Assembly (NCBI GenBank): GCA_902795045.1
Contig: CADBJU010000027.1
Span: forward strand, 1 to 44,753
Length of the DNA: 44,753 nt
Direction of reading: 5' to 3'
From: Oscillospiraceae bacterium
GTDB lineage: Bacteria; Bacillota; Clostridia; Oscillospirales; Oscillospiraceae
Shown here piece after piece: positions 18,701-25,921 of this stretch (position 1 is the stretch's first letter; every line of letters starts with the position of its first letter). The position numbers and the translations under genes are program-made. A model generated the notes under the pieces. The model worked only from the letters and a program-made list of their open reading frames with translations, did no database searches and had not been told where the DNA came from.

Positions 18701-18937
18701 ATGAGCCGCATGCTCCTCCACGGCGCAGACCGGGACCAGTTCATAGCAGGCCTCCGTATGCGTATGCTCCTCCAGGCCGCAGAAGACATCCTTCTCCAGC
18801 GTGAAGGCGGGCAGCAAAAGAGCCACCGCGGTACACAGCAGGACCAGCAGGGCCAGCAGCCCGATGCCGTATCTGCGCGCGGTGCTCCTCCTTCTCTCGT
18901 TATACCGTTTTGTCGCTCTCGTTTCCAGGTTCTGCAT
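15710..18937 (-). CDS. Giant adhesin, N-terminal part: Cys/His repeats and dead CHAP-like domain
   Basis: The ORF is 1,075 residues, of which about 1,051 are genuine before the frame is lost at 15779-15784; the tail EQRPIRRSPRLS... is out of frame. A long signal/anchor (hydrophobic at 24-46) precedes eleven repeats of about 23 residues (53-289) of the form C-x8-HTHTDAC-Y. Residues about 313-470 resemble a CHAP/NlpC-P60 amidase (ERLLGIAVSQIGYQES, PRPGDLVFFDN), but the Cys position is Asn 360 (YADWNAMFVSFC) and the His position is Arg 426 (DVRVGIV). A Thr/Asp/Ala-rich linker (about 475-530) leads into beta-domain repeats with LVEEADGEYYMYYTL and LVKEADGEYYLYYRV. GGGGAGGAG precedes the start. 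It lies 110 bases after the signal peptidase gene. Confidence 0.88.
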   Translation of the reverse strand: MQNLETRATKRYNERRRSTARRYGIGLLALLVLLCTAVALLLPAFTLEKDVFCGLEEHTHTEACYELVPVCAVEEHAAHTHTDACFETVRELSCGLEESEGHTHTDACFAVEKELTCGIAEDAGHTHTDACYIEEREPVCGIVEDAGHIHDESCWVTERELVCALEENEEHQHDDACYIENPLLVCGEEEREGHVHDDSCYETYRVPNCGEEEREGHTHTDECYTVKQKLVCELPEDEGHTHSDACYAEKQKLVCELPEDEGHTHSEACFEKKLICEKEEHTHSLQCYSNPEAVESEAEWLLSFPAFTEDTPRLERLLGIAVSQIGYQESAANYLVDENESLHGYTRFGDFCGEPYADWNAMFVSFCLHYADIDAEFFPAEGDAQGMIDALTEKELYIPNGTEGFLPRPGDLVFFDNLYTGTYDVRVGIVTSVDAESGVLTVIEGDIADRVNESKYAPDDTTILGYGIMPEELRAEAAAEADTTAESTDTKDADTKAANTKADDTKDGAEDLDTGANDVEAFLLQSPEGEVAYAMIMQAPGNAPKLMMRAPLLRAGEGDDSDPDDNSIDLLTITNNNVKPTKTAFNEQERGKTLHLEFDFTIPQDNLSTAKQHTHWVYDMGSMVGVDKVFSSVTEVQNGNLMSGNDIVGTFTVTPDGYFHIVPNKAYLDTISMDLVGKFALTVTLNENYSLDKNETDITFPGNVPGKIRYKEKHLEYGKTVSTSPNGGEVNNQSNVQLVEEADGEYYMYYTLQMTPKDNLTQLKITDTLNGNQTLVPESIVFSGGGSTYQGDDLTGHLNTTGTGFELDAGSLLPNGAIAETYYTVTYKTKVDKAAVQSGNIGELKNDANFKWEGSNGDKTTVVTPKFDKELDTNKLVGAAPSSVTAQNGGSVELVKEADGEYYLYYRVTAKPNTKLSTINLTDTVGSGQEIVPGSIEVTMNGNPVVGTNTVAVNHDNNQIISGTITPEGGIPANAEVVMTYKVKLTKNADGSPVSEEKLNTATWEWTGEPETDTTKVTPKEPDPTFGVEKVAPASANPGEAIPYKVTITNVKKEQRPIRRSPRLSLPRLYLGLSI
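15779..15784 (-). other. A6 homopolymer at which the adhesin frame shifts
   Basis: Upstream frame: ACG AAC GTC AAA AAA GAG (TNVKKE, then unlike the family). The frame one base on reads AAA AAG AGC AAC GGC (KKSNGQYADL...) and restores the homologous protein. With five A instead of six, the whole 10285-18937 region would be one frame of 2,883 residues. Confidence 0.85.
18071..18781 (-). repeat. Eleven tandem Cys/His-rich repeats, mostly 69 bp
   Basis: Coding repeats of residues 53-289 of the adhesin. Units such as VCELPEDEGHTHSDACY recur with Cys, His-x-His and Cys at fixed distances. The two neighbouring units around 18125-18250 are nearly identical at DNA level, which points to recent duplication or gene-conversion-type exchange. 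Confidence 0.85.
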
Positions 18938-19047
18938 ATCTGCTCCTCCCCGGCGGCAAGCGTGCGAAAAAGCACTTCGGGACGGCTGTGGATAAGCGCG
19001 TTTGAAATGCTTTTGCGTGTGTAAACTATGCCGCAGCGGATCTTATA

Positions 19048-19629
19048 TTACTTTTCGATCCAACCGAAATTTTCCAGCGGCCAAATGCAAAGGATGATCT
19101 GGCCGACGATCTGTTCCTGTGTGACGCAGCCCACCTGACTCATACGCGAGTCAACGGAGCTTGCGCGCTGATCCCCCATCACGAAGTACTGCCCGTCCGG
19201 CACCTGGAACGGCAGCGTCAGGTCACAGGGGCCGAAGCCGTTCTCCGTTACGTAGGGCTCGTCGATCACGCTGCCGTTGATGATGACGGTTCCGTCCTCT
19301 TTCATGGTGAACCAGTCCCCCGGCCCGCAGATGACGCGCTTGACGAGGATCTTGTTATTATAATAGAAGGCAACCACGTCTCCCGTCTGAAAGCCGGAGT
19401 TCTTCCGGCACACAACGATCTCCCCCTCGTGGAGCGTCGGCACCATGGAATTGCCGAAAATCTTCAGTGCCGGGAAAAACAGCGTGGATACCAGCACCGC
19501 CGCTGCCGCCACCGTCAGGAGGCTGTATAGCGTACTGCGCACGATACGGTGCGTCTGCAGGCTTCGCTTTCGCCTGCGGATCTCACGGTCAAGCTGTTCG
19601 ACCGTGGGTCTGTCTGTTCTCTGTTCCAT
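19048..19629 (-). CDS. lepB: Signal peptidase I of the pilus locus
   Basis: Type I signal peptidase of 193 residues, an S26 Ser/Lys protease with its active site outside the membrane. A single N-terminal transmembrane helix (about 29-53) precedes box B with the nucleophile GNSMVPTL (Ser 61), the general base region KILVKRVI (Lys 97) and the C-terminal GDQRASSVDSR motif. Short one-helix forms like this are common as dedicated SipA-like peptidases in pilus operons, where they assist pilin processing or assembly. It begins 3 bases after the stop of the small coiled-coil gene and precedes the adhesin gene. Confidence 0.95.
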   Translation of the reverse strand: MEQRTDRPTVEQLDREIRRRKRSLQTHRIVRSTLYSLLTVAAAAVLVSTLFFPALKIFGNSMVPTLHEGEIVVCRKNSGFQTGDVVAFYYNNKILVKRVICGPGDWFTMKEDGTVIINGSVIDEPYVTENGFGPCDLTLPFQVPDGQYFVMGDQRASSVDSRMSQVGCVTQEQIVGQIILCIWPLENFGWIEK

Positions 19630-19632
19630 TGT

Positions 19633-19914
19633 CTATACTTCCTGTTGTTCCGCGCCCGCGCTGTCCCCGGGGGCGCGCTGCTTTATGTTTTCCAGATAGA
19701 GCTCCGCCGCCCGCTGGGCCGCCTCAAACACGCCGCTGAGCTGCAAGGCAGCCTCCGCCAGGGAGCCGGACTTTTCAATGCGAAGCTGCTTATCCTCGAG
19801 CCGGGCGCGCAGATCTCGGTTTTCCGCCGCCAGCGTCTCATTTTCCTGTTCGATTTCCATCAGCATTTCCAGCAATTCCGAACGCCTGAGCTTTCGAAGC
19901 TGTTTGTCCGTCAT
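19633..19914 (-). CDS. Small coiled-coil protein, first gene of the pilus operon
   Basis: A 93-residue soluble protein without signal peptide. Residues 1-15 are basic (MTDKQLRKLRRSELL), and about 14-50 is a heptad-rich coiled coil (LLEMLMEIEQENETLAAENRDLRARLED). A second helical stretch, SLAEAALQLSGVFEAAQRAAELYLENI, follows, then a hydrophilic tail. I recognise the pattern as a conserved small protein often encoded beside signal peptidase in clostridial surface loci, but know no function. The start is separated from the promoter (20049-20077) by a leader of about 125 bases holding a (TA)11 tract. Confidence 0.8.
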   Translation of the reverse strand: MTDKQLRKLRRSELLEMLMEIEQENETLAAENRDLRARLEDKQLRIEKSGSLAEAALQLSGVFEAAQRAAELYLENIKQRAPGDSAGAEQQEV

Positions 19915-19999
19915 GCGCCGTCCCTCCCGTCTCGCTGCCGTAAAGCGCAGATATTGTTATATAGATACAAATTATTATGCCTTAAGCGCCGCAACATGC

Positions 20000-20021
20000 T
20001 ATATATATATATATATATATA
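20000..20021. repeat. (TA)11 dinucleotide tract
   Basis: Twenty-two bases of uninterrupted alternating T and A lie inside the predicted 5' leader of the pilus operon, between the promoter and the first start codon. Such tracts can change length by slipped-strand mispairing. Confidence 0.9.
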
Positions 20022-20048
20022 GACGCTCTCTCCCATAATTTCCCTATC

Positions 20049-20077
20049 ATTCTACCATGTACTTACAATTATTACAA
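20049..20077 (-). promoter_or_regulatory. Predicted promoter of the sortase-pilus operon
   Basis: On the minus strand: TTGTAA (20072-20077), a 17-base spacer and TAGAAT (20049-20054) preceded by TGG, an extended -10. It is the best sigma-A match in the 322-base gap between the divergent genes at 19914 and 20237. Transcription would start near 20042. Confidence 0.7.
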
Positions 20078-20236
20078 GAATCTTTTATCACTTTTCCAAA
20101 ATTTTCGACAATTCTTTTCTCCAGTTTGTTTTTATTTTGTCATTTTCTGTACAGGTGAAAAATTTACATTTCCCTGTTTTCAAATCTGCTCTTTTGTGGT
20201 ATTGTTTTGCCAGTATATAAAAGAGAGGAACCCGTC

Positions 20237-21004
20237 ATGTCTAACGAAACGATCATTGCGGCGCTGGAAGCTGAAAACGAGCAGCTGCGGCAGACGCTTT
20301 ATCAGCGGGACGCCTTTATCCGCAGCACCTTCGGCCGCTATCTGACCGACGAGGTGCTGGAGGAGATCTTAAAAGACAAGGACTTCAAGATCGGCGGGGA
20401 GCGCCGGGACGTGGCGATGCTGTTTGCCGATCTGCGCGGCTCCACACAGCTTTCCGAGCAGATGGACCCGGTGGATTTCATCCGCATGCTCAACCATTTC
20501 CTCGAGGAAATGATCGAGATCATCAACGCCTGGCAGGGCAACATCCTCGACTTTGTGGGGGACGCGATCGTGGTGGTCTTCGGCGCGCCGCGCGACAATG
20601 AGCTGTCCGCCCGCAACGCCGCCGCCTGCGCGGTCGCCATGCAGCGGCGCATGGCTGTCGTCAACGAGTGGAACCGGGCGCAGGGCTACCCCGATATCTC
20701 CATGGGCATCGGCCTGCACAAGGGCGAGGCCATCCTCGGCAATATCGGCTCCGAGACGCGCACGAAGTACGACATGATCGGCCGCAACGTCAATCTCGCC
20801 TCCCGTGTCCAGGGCTGCACCGCGGGCGGGCAGATCCTCGCCACCGACGAGCTGGTGGAGGAAGCCGGCCCCAGCCTCATCCTCAATGAGGCTTGCGCCA
20901 TGTGGGTCACGCCCAAGGGCATCCAGGGGCAGATCCGCCTGCACGACATCGCAGGCTACGGCAAGCACAGGCTGGATAACAGCAAAGTAGAAAGTGAAAA
21001 GTGA
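20237..21004 (+). CDS. Soluble class III adenylate/guanylate cyclase
   Basis: A 255-residue cytoplasmic nucleotide cyclase. A short coiled coil (IIAALEAENEQLRQTLYQRD) and linker (FGRYLTDEVLEEIL) precede the cyclase domain. The metal-binding aspartates are in MLFADLRGSTQLSE and DFVGDAIVVVFG. The purine-specifying Lys/Asp region reads RTKYDMIGRNV, and the transition-state Asn/Arg are in NVNLASRVQ, so catalysis looks intact and the Lys-Asp pair favours ATP. The start at 20237 follows GAGAGGAA. The last codons (NSKVESEK) fall in a repeat arm beginning near 20984, so the native C-terminus may have been altered by the element. No cAMP receptor gene is in the window. Confidence 0.92.
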   Translation: MSNETIIAALEAENEQLRQTLYQRDAFIRSTFGRYLTDEVLEEILKDKDFKIGGERRDVAMLFADLRGSTQLSEQMDPVDFIRMLNHFLEEMIEIINAWQGNILDFVGDAIVVVFGAPRDNELSARNAAACAVAMQRRMAVVNEWNRAQGYPDISMGIGLHKGEAILGNIGSETRTKYDMIGRNVNLASRVQGCTAGGQILATDELVEEAGPSLILNEACAMWVTPKGIQGQIRLHDIAGYGKHRLDNSKVESEK

Positions 21005-21130
21005 AAAGTGTAGTTATGGTATCGCTGCGCAATGATTGTAGAAGCGCCGAAGTCTCACCGTAACTCCGCTTTTCGATTTCCCGTCTCCGCTCTTTTATCT
21101 TCACTTTCCACTTTTCACTTTTCACTTTTT
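20984..21130. repeat. Inverted-repeat element at the 3' end of the cyclase gene
   Basis: A left arm of repeated GAAAAGTGAAAAGTG (about 20986-21011) faces a right arm of CACTTTTCACTTTTCACTTT (about 21107-21127), with about 95 bases between. The RNA or single strand could form a long hairpin. It supplies the stop codon region of the cyclase gene and ends about 20 bases before the next start codon. A MITE is likely. Confidence 0.75.
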
Positions 21131-21148
21131 TGAAGGGGGTTCTGCTCT

Positions 21149-21964
21149 ATGAAATGTCCGAACTGCAACACCGAAAACCCGCGTGACGCGCGCTTCTGCG
21201 CGGAGTGCGGCGCGCCTCTCCAGCAGGCACAGACGCACATGGCCGAGACCCAGAAGGCCGCGGGCGCCGCGCTCGCCCTCGGCCATGCTGCGCGCCAGGC
21301 AAGGCTTGAGGCCGCTGTCGAACCCGGCGCGATCATCAGCACCCGCGCTTACAACGCCGTGATGATCGGCGTGGTGGTGTGGGGCCTGCTCGTCAACGTC
21401 CTGCTGTGCACCTATGTTGGCGACGTGTACCGCTACATCAATCCCGTCGCCTTCCTGATCCTGTACTTTGTGCTGGCCTTCGGCGGCATCTTTATCGCCT
21501 CGAAGTCCGACAACGCCGGCATCAGTTTTCTCGGCTACAACATGGTCGTCGTCCCACTGGGCCTTGCGATCTCGGCCATGGTGGCGGAGTACGGCGGGAT
21601 CGACTCCCAGGTCGTGAAGGACGCTTTCCTGTACACCCTCGTCGTGACGCTTGCCATGCTCGGCATCGAGATGATGTTCCCGGCCTTCTTTGAAAAGCTC
21701 GGCATGGCGCTGCTGGGCTGCCTGATCGCGCTCCTGCTGTGCGAGGTCGTGCTGCTGCTGTTCCGTGTGCGGCAGAACGTCACGGACTGGATCGCCTCGG
21801 GCCTCTTCAGCGTGTACATCGCCTACGACATCCACCGCTCCCAGCAGTTCCCCAAGACGCTGGACAACGCCGTGGACTGCGCGCTGGACATCTACCTCGA
21901 CATGGCAAACCTCTTCCTGCGCCTGCTGCGCATCCTCGGCAGCAAGAACAATAACAACAAGTAA
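21149..21964 (+). CDS. Zinc-ribbon membrane protein of the BI-1/YccA type
   Basis: The 271 residues begin with a zinc ribbon, [19 protein letters not shown] (four Cys at 3, 6, 17, 20). A linker to about residue 62 leads to seven or so hydrophobic helices. The C-terminal part ISSG-like region [41 protein letters not shown] is the hallmark of Bax-inhibitor-1 family (UPF0005) proteins, with the conserved acidic residues. Members act as calcium-leak channels or modulate membrane proteases. The role here, and that of the added zinc ribbon, are not known. A G-rich ribosome site (AAGGGGG) lies about 12 bases ahead. Confidence 0.85.
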   Translation: MKCPNCNTENPRDARFCAECGAPLQQAQTHMAETQKAAGAALALGHAARQARLEAAVEPGAIISTRAYNAVMIGVVVWGLLVNVLLCTYVGDVYRYINPVAFLILYFVLAFGGIFIASKSDNAGISFLGYNMVVVPLGLAISAMVAEYGGIDSQVVKDAFLYTLVVTLAMLGIEMMFPAFFEKLGMALLGCLIALLLCEVVLLLFRVRQNVTDWIASGLFSVYIAYDIHRSQQFPKTLDNAVDCALDIYLDMANLFLRLLRILGSKNNNNK

Positions 21965-21979
21965 ACGCGCGTATGTAGC

Positions 21980-22173
21980 GAAGGGCGCGTTGCAAAATAC
22001 CAGTTTTCACAAAACACAGCCTTATGAGCGTAGGGGAGGGGCTTGCCCCTCCCGGCAGTACAGCACAACCATAAAAAACAATGTACGGCGAAATCGTAGC
22101 ATTTTACGAAATCGCCGTACATTTTTCGTAGTTCAAGTCTGTAGGTACAACCCCATTTTGCAACGCGCCCTTC
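21980..22173. mobile_element. 194-bp element with perfect 19-bp terminal inverted repeats
   Basis: The left end GAAGGGCGCGTTGCAAAAT (21980-21998) is the exact reverse complement of 22155-22173. The interior holds further palindromes: GGGGAGGGG/CCCCTCCC near 22035-22055, and a long hairpin near 22082-22122 with outer arms TGTACGGCGA and TCGCCGTACA. It carries no gene and no clear target duplication. A non-autonomous MITE is the best guess. Confidence 0.75.
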
Positions 22174-22244
22174 CTTTTTGCTCTTTTCAATTTTGTACTT
22201 TCTGTGGTATGATAAGGCAAATCATCACGCGGGGAGGGTACGCC

Positions 22245-22685
22245 ATGAGCGCCTATCTGAGTCAGGAGGAACGGGACGAGCTGCACAGTCTCAAGCAGGA
22301 TCTGCTCGGCCCCGTGAAAAGCTTTGCCGCCGAGGTGGGCCGTGACACCGTCGGCGACGCGAAACGCTTCTACGCCGACAAGGCGCGCAAGGCCCAACAG
22401 AGCGCCGTGCTCGTAAAGGAGAAGGCAAGGCGTCAGGCGGAGGAGCTGCGGCGTGAGCAGGAGCGCGCCCGGCAGCGGCGCAAAGTCATGGTCAAGCGGA
22501 CGCTGATCGTCCTGGCCCTGATCGCGCTGTTCAGCATTGCGGTCCTCTATGCCGCCCTCGCGGCCCATGCCGAGCTTCCCTGTGCCGAGGCCGCGGTCTG
22601 CGCCGAAACAGGAGCGCCCGGCGGTATCCTCGACTGGACCGGCGAGGTCGTGACAGCTGAGGCGGCGGAAGCGCCAAAGCGTTGA
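22245..22685 (+). CDS. Small membrane protein of unknown function
   Basis: 146 residues. A hydrophilic, strongly charged N-terminal half (helix rich in Lys, Arg, Glu and Ala: KEKARRQAEELRREQERARQRRK) is followed by a single transmembrane helix (about 84-106, TLIVLALIALFSIAVLYAALAA). A short acidic tail with three Cys residues (LPCAEAAVCAETGA has two of its residues) follows. The ATG at 22245 has GGGGAGGG nearby; longer upstream frames are in repeat DNA. I do not recognise a family. It ends 4 bases before a terminator hairpin. Confidence 0.7.
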   Translation: MSAYLSQEERDELHSLKQDLLGPVKSFAAEVGRDTVGDAKRFYADKARKAQQSAVLVKEKARRQAEELRREQERARQRRKVMVKRTLIVLALIALFSIAVLYAALAAHAELPCAEAAVCAETGAPGGILDWTGEVVTAEAAEAPKR

Positions 22686-22725
22686 AAAAAGCGTGAACCG
22701 AGTTTTCGGTTCACGCTCTTGTTTT
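22684..22725. terminator. Bidirectional terminator
   Basis: A perfect 12-bp stem AGCGTGAACCGA (22690-22701) pairs with 22706-22717 around a GTTT loop. T-rich sequence follows on the plus strand and a six-A run precedes it (T6 on the minus strand), so it serves the convergent genes at 22685 and 22724. Confidence 0.9.
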
Positions 22726-24175
22726 ACTCCCAGTTTTCCACAAAGCTTCTTACAACTCTGTACAGCTTCTCGGTGGAGGAGATGCTCAGGCGCTCGCGGA
22801 CGGAGTGTACCTCGCGCAGGTCAGGACCGAGGGAGACGCAGTCGAAGTCCGGGCGCTTTTCCATGAACAGCCCGCATTCGAGACCGCCGTGGGTGGCGGT
22901 GATGCCGGGCGCCTTGCCGTAGACCCCGGCGCAGGCCTTCGCCATCGCGTCGCGCAGGCGGGATTCCTTTTTAAAGGCCCAGGCGGGGTAGGGATCGTGG
23001 GTACGGAAGCTTGCGCCGAGAAGGCCGCAGAGCGCGCTGAGCTTGACGACCAGCGCCTCCTTCTGGCTCTGGATGGAGGAACGGACGCTGAAATACAGCC
23101 CCATTCCCTCCCCTTCCGTTTTGACCACGCCCAGGTTCAGCGAGGTCTGCACGAGGCCGGGGATGTCCATGCTCATGGCCTGCACACCGTTCGGGGCCAG
23201 GACCATCATCTGAAGCAGGGCCCTGGTCCGCTCTTCGGAGAAGACCCGTTCCGCCGCCGCAGCGGGCACCGCCCGCATGGCAAGGCCAGGATCGGCGGTC
23301 AGGTACTCGTTTTTGAACATGGCGGCGTCGTATAAAACGGTGGCTTCAAATTCGGAAGCCTTGTCCTCCGGGACGGCGACGACGGCGCGGCAGTAAAGCG
23401 GGATGACGTTGGTGAAGGTGCCGCCCTCCATGGCGGCCACGCGCAGGCCCGTCCGCTGCTCGGCCCCGTAGAGGAAGCGGCCCATGAGCCGGATGGCGTT
23501 GGCGCGGCCCTTGTCGATCTCCGCGCCGGAGTGGCCGCCCCGCAGGCCGTCGATCACGACCTCATAAAAGCGCATGTCCGCGCTCGCCGCCTCCCAGTCG
23601 GCGGGAAACAGGCTGTCACACCGCACGCCGCCCGCGCAGCTGACGGTGAGGGCACCCTCCTCCTCAGAGTCGAGGTTAATAAGGTTATGGCCCTTGAGCT
23701 CGCTGAGATCCACGCCGTTTGCGCCGAACATGCCGGTCTCCTCGTCGGTGGTGAAGAGGGCCTCCAGGCGCGGATGGCGGAGGGTGTCGTCATCGAGCAG
23801 GGCCATGGTAATGGCGACGCCGATGCCGTTGTCCGCGCCGAGGCTGGTCTTGTGCGCCCTGACCCAGTCCCCGTCCACATACACGTTCAGACCGTCGGTC
23901 TTCATGTCGATGCCGCAGTCCGGCTCGTGTGCGCAGACCATGTCGATGTGGCCCTGGAAGATCAGGGGCTCGAGGTCCTCGCAGCCGGGGCTTGCGTCCT
24001 TCCAGATGATGACGTTGTTGAGCGCGTCCTGCTTATAGCGAAGTCCGCGCTCCTTTGCAAACTTCACGCACAGGTCGCTGATCTGCTTTGTGTTGCCCGA
24101 GCCGTGGGGCACCGAGCAGAGCATCTCGAAAAATTCAAAAACCTTTTCGGGCTTGAGGCCCTGTAATTTAGCCAT
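22724..24175 (-). CDS. pepD: Beta-Ala-His / aminoacyl-histidine dipeptidase (M20)
   Basis: Cytosolic zinc dipeptidase of 483 residues, matching PepD of the M20 family in length. Metal ligands and catalytic residues are visible: IFQGHIDMVC (His 76, Asp 78), SLGADNGIGVA (Asp 115), FTTDEETGMFGA (Glu 145 catalytic, Glu 146) and LINLDSEEEG. The lid domain contains GLRGGHSGAEID. It releases amino acids from dipeptides such as those taken up by ABC or POT transporters. AGGAGG precedes the start. Between it and the ABC operon upstream lies a palindromic repeat (24194-24335), so it is probably transcribed separately. Confidence 0.95.
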   Translation of the reverse strand: MAKLQGLKPEKVFEFFEMLCSVPHGSGNTKQISDLCVKFAKERGLRYKQDALNNVIIWKDASPGCEDLEPLIFQGHIDMVCAHEPDCGIDMKTDGLNVYVDGDWVRAHKTSLGADNGIGVAITMALLDDDTLRHPRLEALFTTDEETGMFGANGVDLSELKGHNLINLDSEEEGALTVSCAGGVRCDSLFPADWEAASADMRFYEVVIDGLRGGHSGAEIDKGRANAIRLMGRFLYGAEQRTGLRVAAMEGGTFTNVIPLYCRAVVAVPEDKASEFEATVLYDAAMFKNEYLTADPGLAMRAVPAAAAERVFSEERTRALLQMMVLAPNGVQAMSMDIPGLVQTSLNLGVVKTEGEGMGLYFSVRSSIQSQKEALVVKLSALCGLLGASFRTHDPYPAWAFKKESRLRDAMAKACAGVYGKAPGITATHGGLECGLFMEKRPDFDCVSLGPDLREVHSVRERLSISSTEKLYRVVRSFVENWE

Positions 24176-24193
24176 AGTATCCTCCTGTAAAAA

Positions 24194-24335
24194 GGGACTG
24201 TCTCACTTGTCATTCCGAGGAACCAGTCCGCAGACTGGTGACGTGGGAATCCGTTCTCTTTATATAGGAATACGGATTGCCACACCAGTGACATCGGTCA
24301 CTGGTTCGCAATGACTGCTCTTTTGAGACAGTCCC
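24194..24335. repeat. Palindromic element with 12-bp inverted ends
   Basis: GGGACTGTCTCA (24194-24205) and its exact reverse complement (24324-24335) enclose a second nested palindrome, with TCATTCCGAGGAACCAGT on one side and ACTGGTTCGCAATGAC on the other. Part of the interior recurs at about 88-116. It separates pepD from the upstream ABC operon and could act as a terminator or a MITE. Confidence 0.75.
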
Positions 24336-24341
24336 AGATTT

Positions 24342-24815
24342 TTAGAATTCCGCGCCGGCGAGGACGTCTTCCTCCTCGGTGGGGATTTCCTCGTCCTGCA
24401 TCTCGGCCGCGGTGGGCGTGGAGACAAACTCGCTCATCCAGGCGTCCTGGGGCAGGCCCGCCATGTAGCCGGGGATGTTGACGATGATGCCGTCCATGCT
24501 GTAGGGCAGCTTGATGGCGATGTCCACGGTCTCTGTCTCGCCGCCCTTCTCCTTGATGAGCTCAAGGGTCATGGAGAAGCTTTGCCCGATATTCGTGGCG
24601 CTGGCGCGCTCCTTGGGCTGGAGCTTGGACACGCGCTCGCCGTTTACATAGACGGTGGCACGGTAGTAGGGCGCATAGGTCTCGCCCTCATATTCAAGGC
24701 TCTTGTTGTCGATATACACGGTGTGGCCGCGGCCGATGACCATCATGCAGGCCGCGATCGCAACAAGCAGCGCGATGGCGCCGAGGCGGAAGAAAAATCG
24801 TCTCCTGTTCTTCAT
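24342..24815 (-). CDS. DUF6672-like small exported protein of the ABC operon
   Basis: 157 residues. A basic N-terminus and one hydrophobic segment (about 10-28, LGAIALLVAIAACMMVIG) could be a signal anchor or an atypical lipoprotein signal. A beta-rich domain follows (HTVYIDNKSLEYEGETYAPYYRATVYVNGERVSKL...), then an acidic tail (EIPTEEEDVLAGAEF). Its start overlaps the stop of the upstream permease by 4 bases, so it belongs to the transporter operon. I take it for the family of unknown function found beside DUF3798 transporters. A role as accessory or periplasmic-side subunit is inference only. Confidence 0.75.
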   Translation of the reverse strand: MKNRRRFFFRLGAIALLVAIAACMMVIGRGHTVYIDNKSLEYEGETYAPYYRATVYVNGERVSKLQPKERASATNIGQSFSMTLELIKEKGGETETVDIAIKLPYSMDGIIVNIPGYMAGLPQDAWMSEFVSTPTAAEMQDEEIPTEEEDVLAGAEF

Positions 24816-25921
24816 TTTGCCGCCTCCTCATTCTGCGCCGCCTGCAGCTGCTGGGCCGCTGCGCTCTTGTGCTTGCGCTTCTTGGTCTCGTACATGATGA
24901 GGGCCACGGTGATGACCGCGTAGGAGACAAAGACGCGGAAGTACTCGCCGATCATGGAGTCGCCGGTGATCTGGGCGCCCGCCTTGGGGGCCACGATAAA
25001 CATGGTGTGGAAGAGGATGACGCCGAGGAAGACATTGCCGATGGAGGCCTTGTCCACGCTCGCGCCGCCGACCAGCAGCGCCGCGATGCAGAACATGCCG
25101 ATCTGCGAGTGGGAGCTGTAAGTGGCGATATTGCCCATGTTCTGGAGGTAGATGACCATGCCGAAGCCCGCGAGCACCGTGGACATGACGATGGAGATGA
25201 TGCGGGTGCGCTCGACATTGATGCCCGCGTCACGGGCCACGTTCATGTCCTGGCCCACCGCGCGCATGTCCTGGCCGAGCTTGGTCTTTCTAAACCACAC
25301 GATGAACACGCACAGCACGCCGATGATCATGAAGGTCAGCACCGGGATCTTCACGCCGCCCACGCGCACGGCCAGCAGGTTATCCAGGCACTGGCGCATG
25401 TTGAGCAGCGACACCGTGTTGCGGATGCCGTAGCCGCGGGGAAGCTTTACCGAGAAGTGCTTGATGGGGATGATGGAGCCCATCATGTACAGCACCACAA
25501 GCTGGTAAATGCCGTTCATGAAGAAGCTGATGATGTAGGAGGTGATCATCTCGCGGCCCTTGGCCATGTTGAGGATCTTACCGCAGAAGGCGCCGAGCAG
25601 AATGGAGATGGGGATGGAGAGGATCATCGCCAGCACGACGCCGGGGATGCCCCAGATCTGCCAGTCGGACACCAGGATCAGCGCGATCTCGCCCGCCATG
25701 GCGCCGAGGGTCATGCCGAAGTTCAGGCCCATGCCGGACATGATGGGGATGAGCAGCGCGAGGATCAGGAAGATGTTGCGCCCCATGCGGGTGACGATCT
25801 CGTTGAGCAGATAGCTGTAGGAGAAGCCGGAGACGGGGATGCACACCGCGCAGATGATGACGAACATGATCGGCACGGAGTTGTCGCGGAGGAAGGTGAA
25901 AATCTTATTGTCTTTTTTCAT
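24812..25921 (-). CDS. ABC transporter permease (second of pair)
   Basis: A 369-residue integral membrane protein of the BPD_transp_2 family (ribose/nucleoside-type importers), with about eight hydrophobic helices. Family traits include FGMTLGAMAGEIALILV, VGQDMNVARDAGINVERTRIISIVMSTVLAGFGM, and ALLVGGASVDKASIGNVFLGVILF near the C-terminus. It overlaps the first permease gene by 4 bases and the DUF6672-like gene by 4 bases. The two permeases would form the heterodimeric channel served by the fused ATPase at 27005. The C-terminus is basic and Ala/Gln-rich. Confidence 0.93.
   Translation of the reverse strand: MKKDNKIFTFLRDNSVPIMFVIICAVCIPVSGFSYSYLLNEIVTRMGRNIFLILALLIPIMSGMGLNFGMTLGAMAGEIALILVSDWQIWGIPGVVLAMILSIPISILLGAFCGKILNMAKGREMITSYIISFFMNGIYQLVVLYMMGSIIPIKHFSVKLPRGYGIRNTVSLLNMRQCLDNLLAVRVGGVKIPVLTFMIIGVLCVFIVWFRKTKLGQDMRAVGQDMNVARDAGINVERTRIISIVMSTVLAGFGMVIYLQNMGNIATYSSHSQIGMFCIAALLVGGASVDKASIGNVFLGVILFHTMFIVAPKAGAQITGDSMIGEYFRVFVSYAVITVALIMYETKKRKHKSAAAQQLQAAQNEEAAK

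Noticed and set aside
20194-20221. Promoter TTGTGG-N16-TATAAA for the cyclase gene
   Set aside because: Transcription would begin after the GAGAGGAA ribosome site, leaving the mRNA leaderless, so another start further upstream is more likely and I did not list it.
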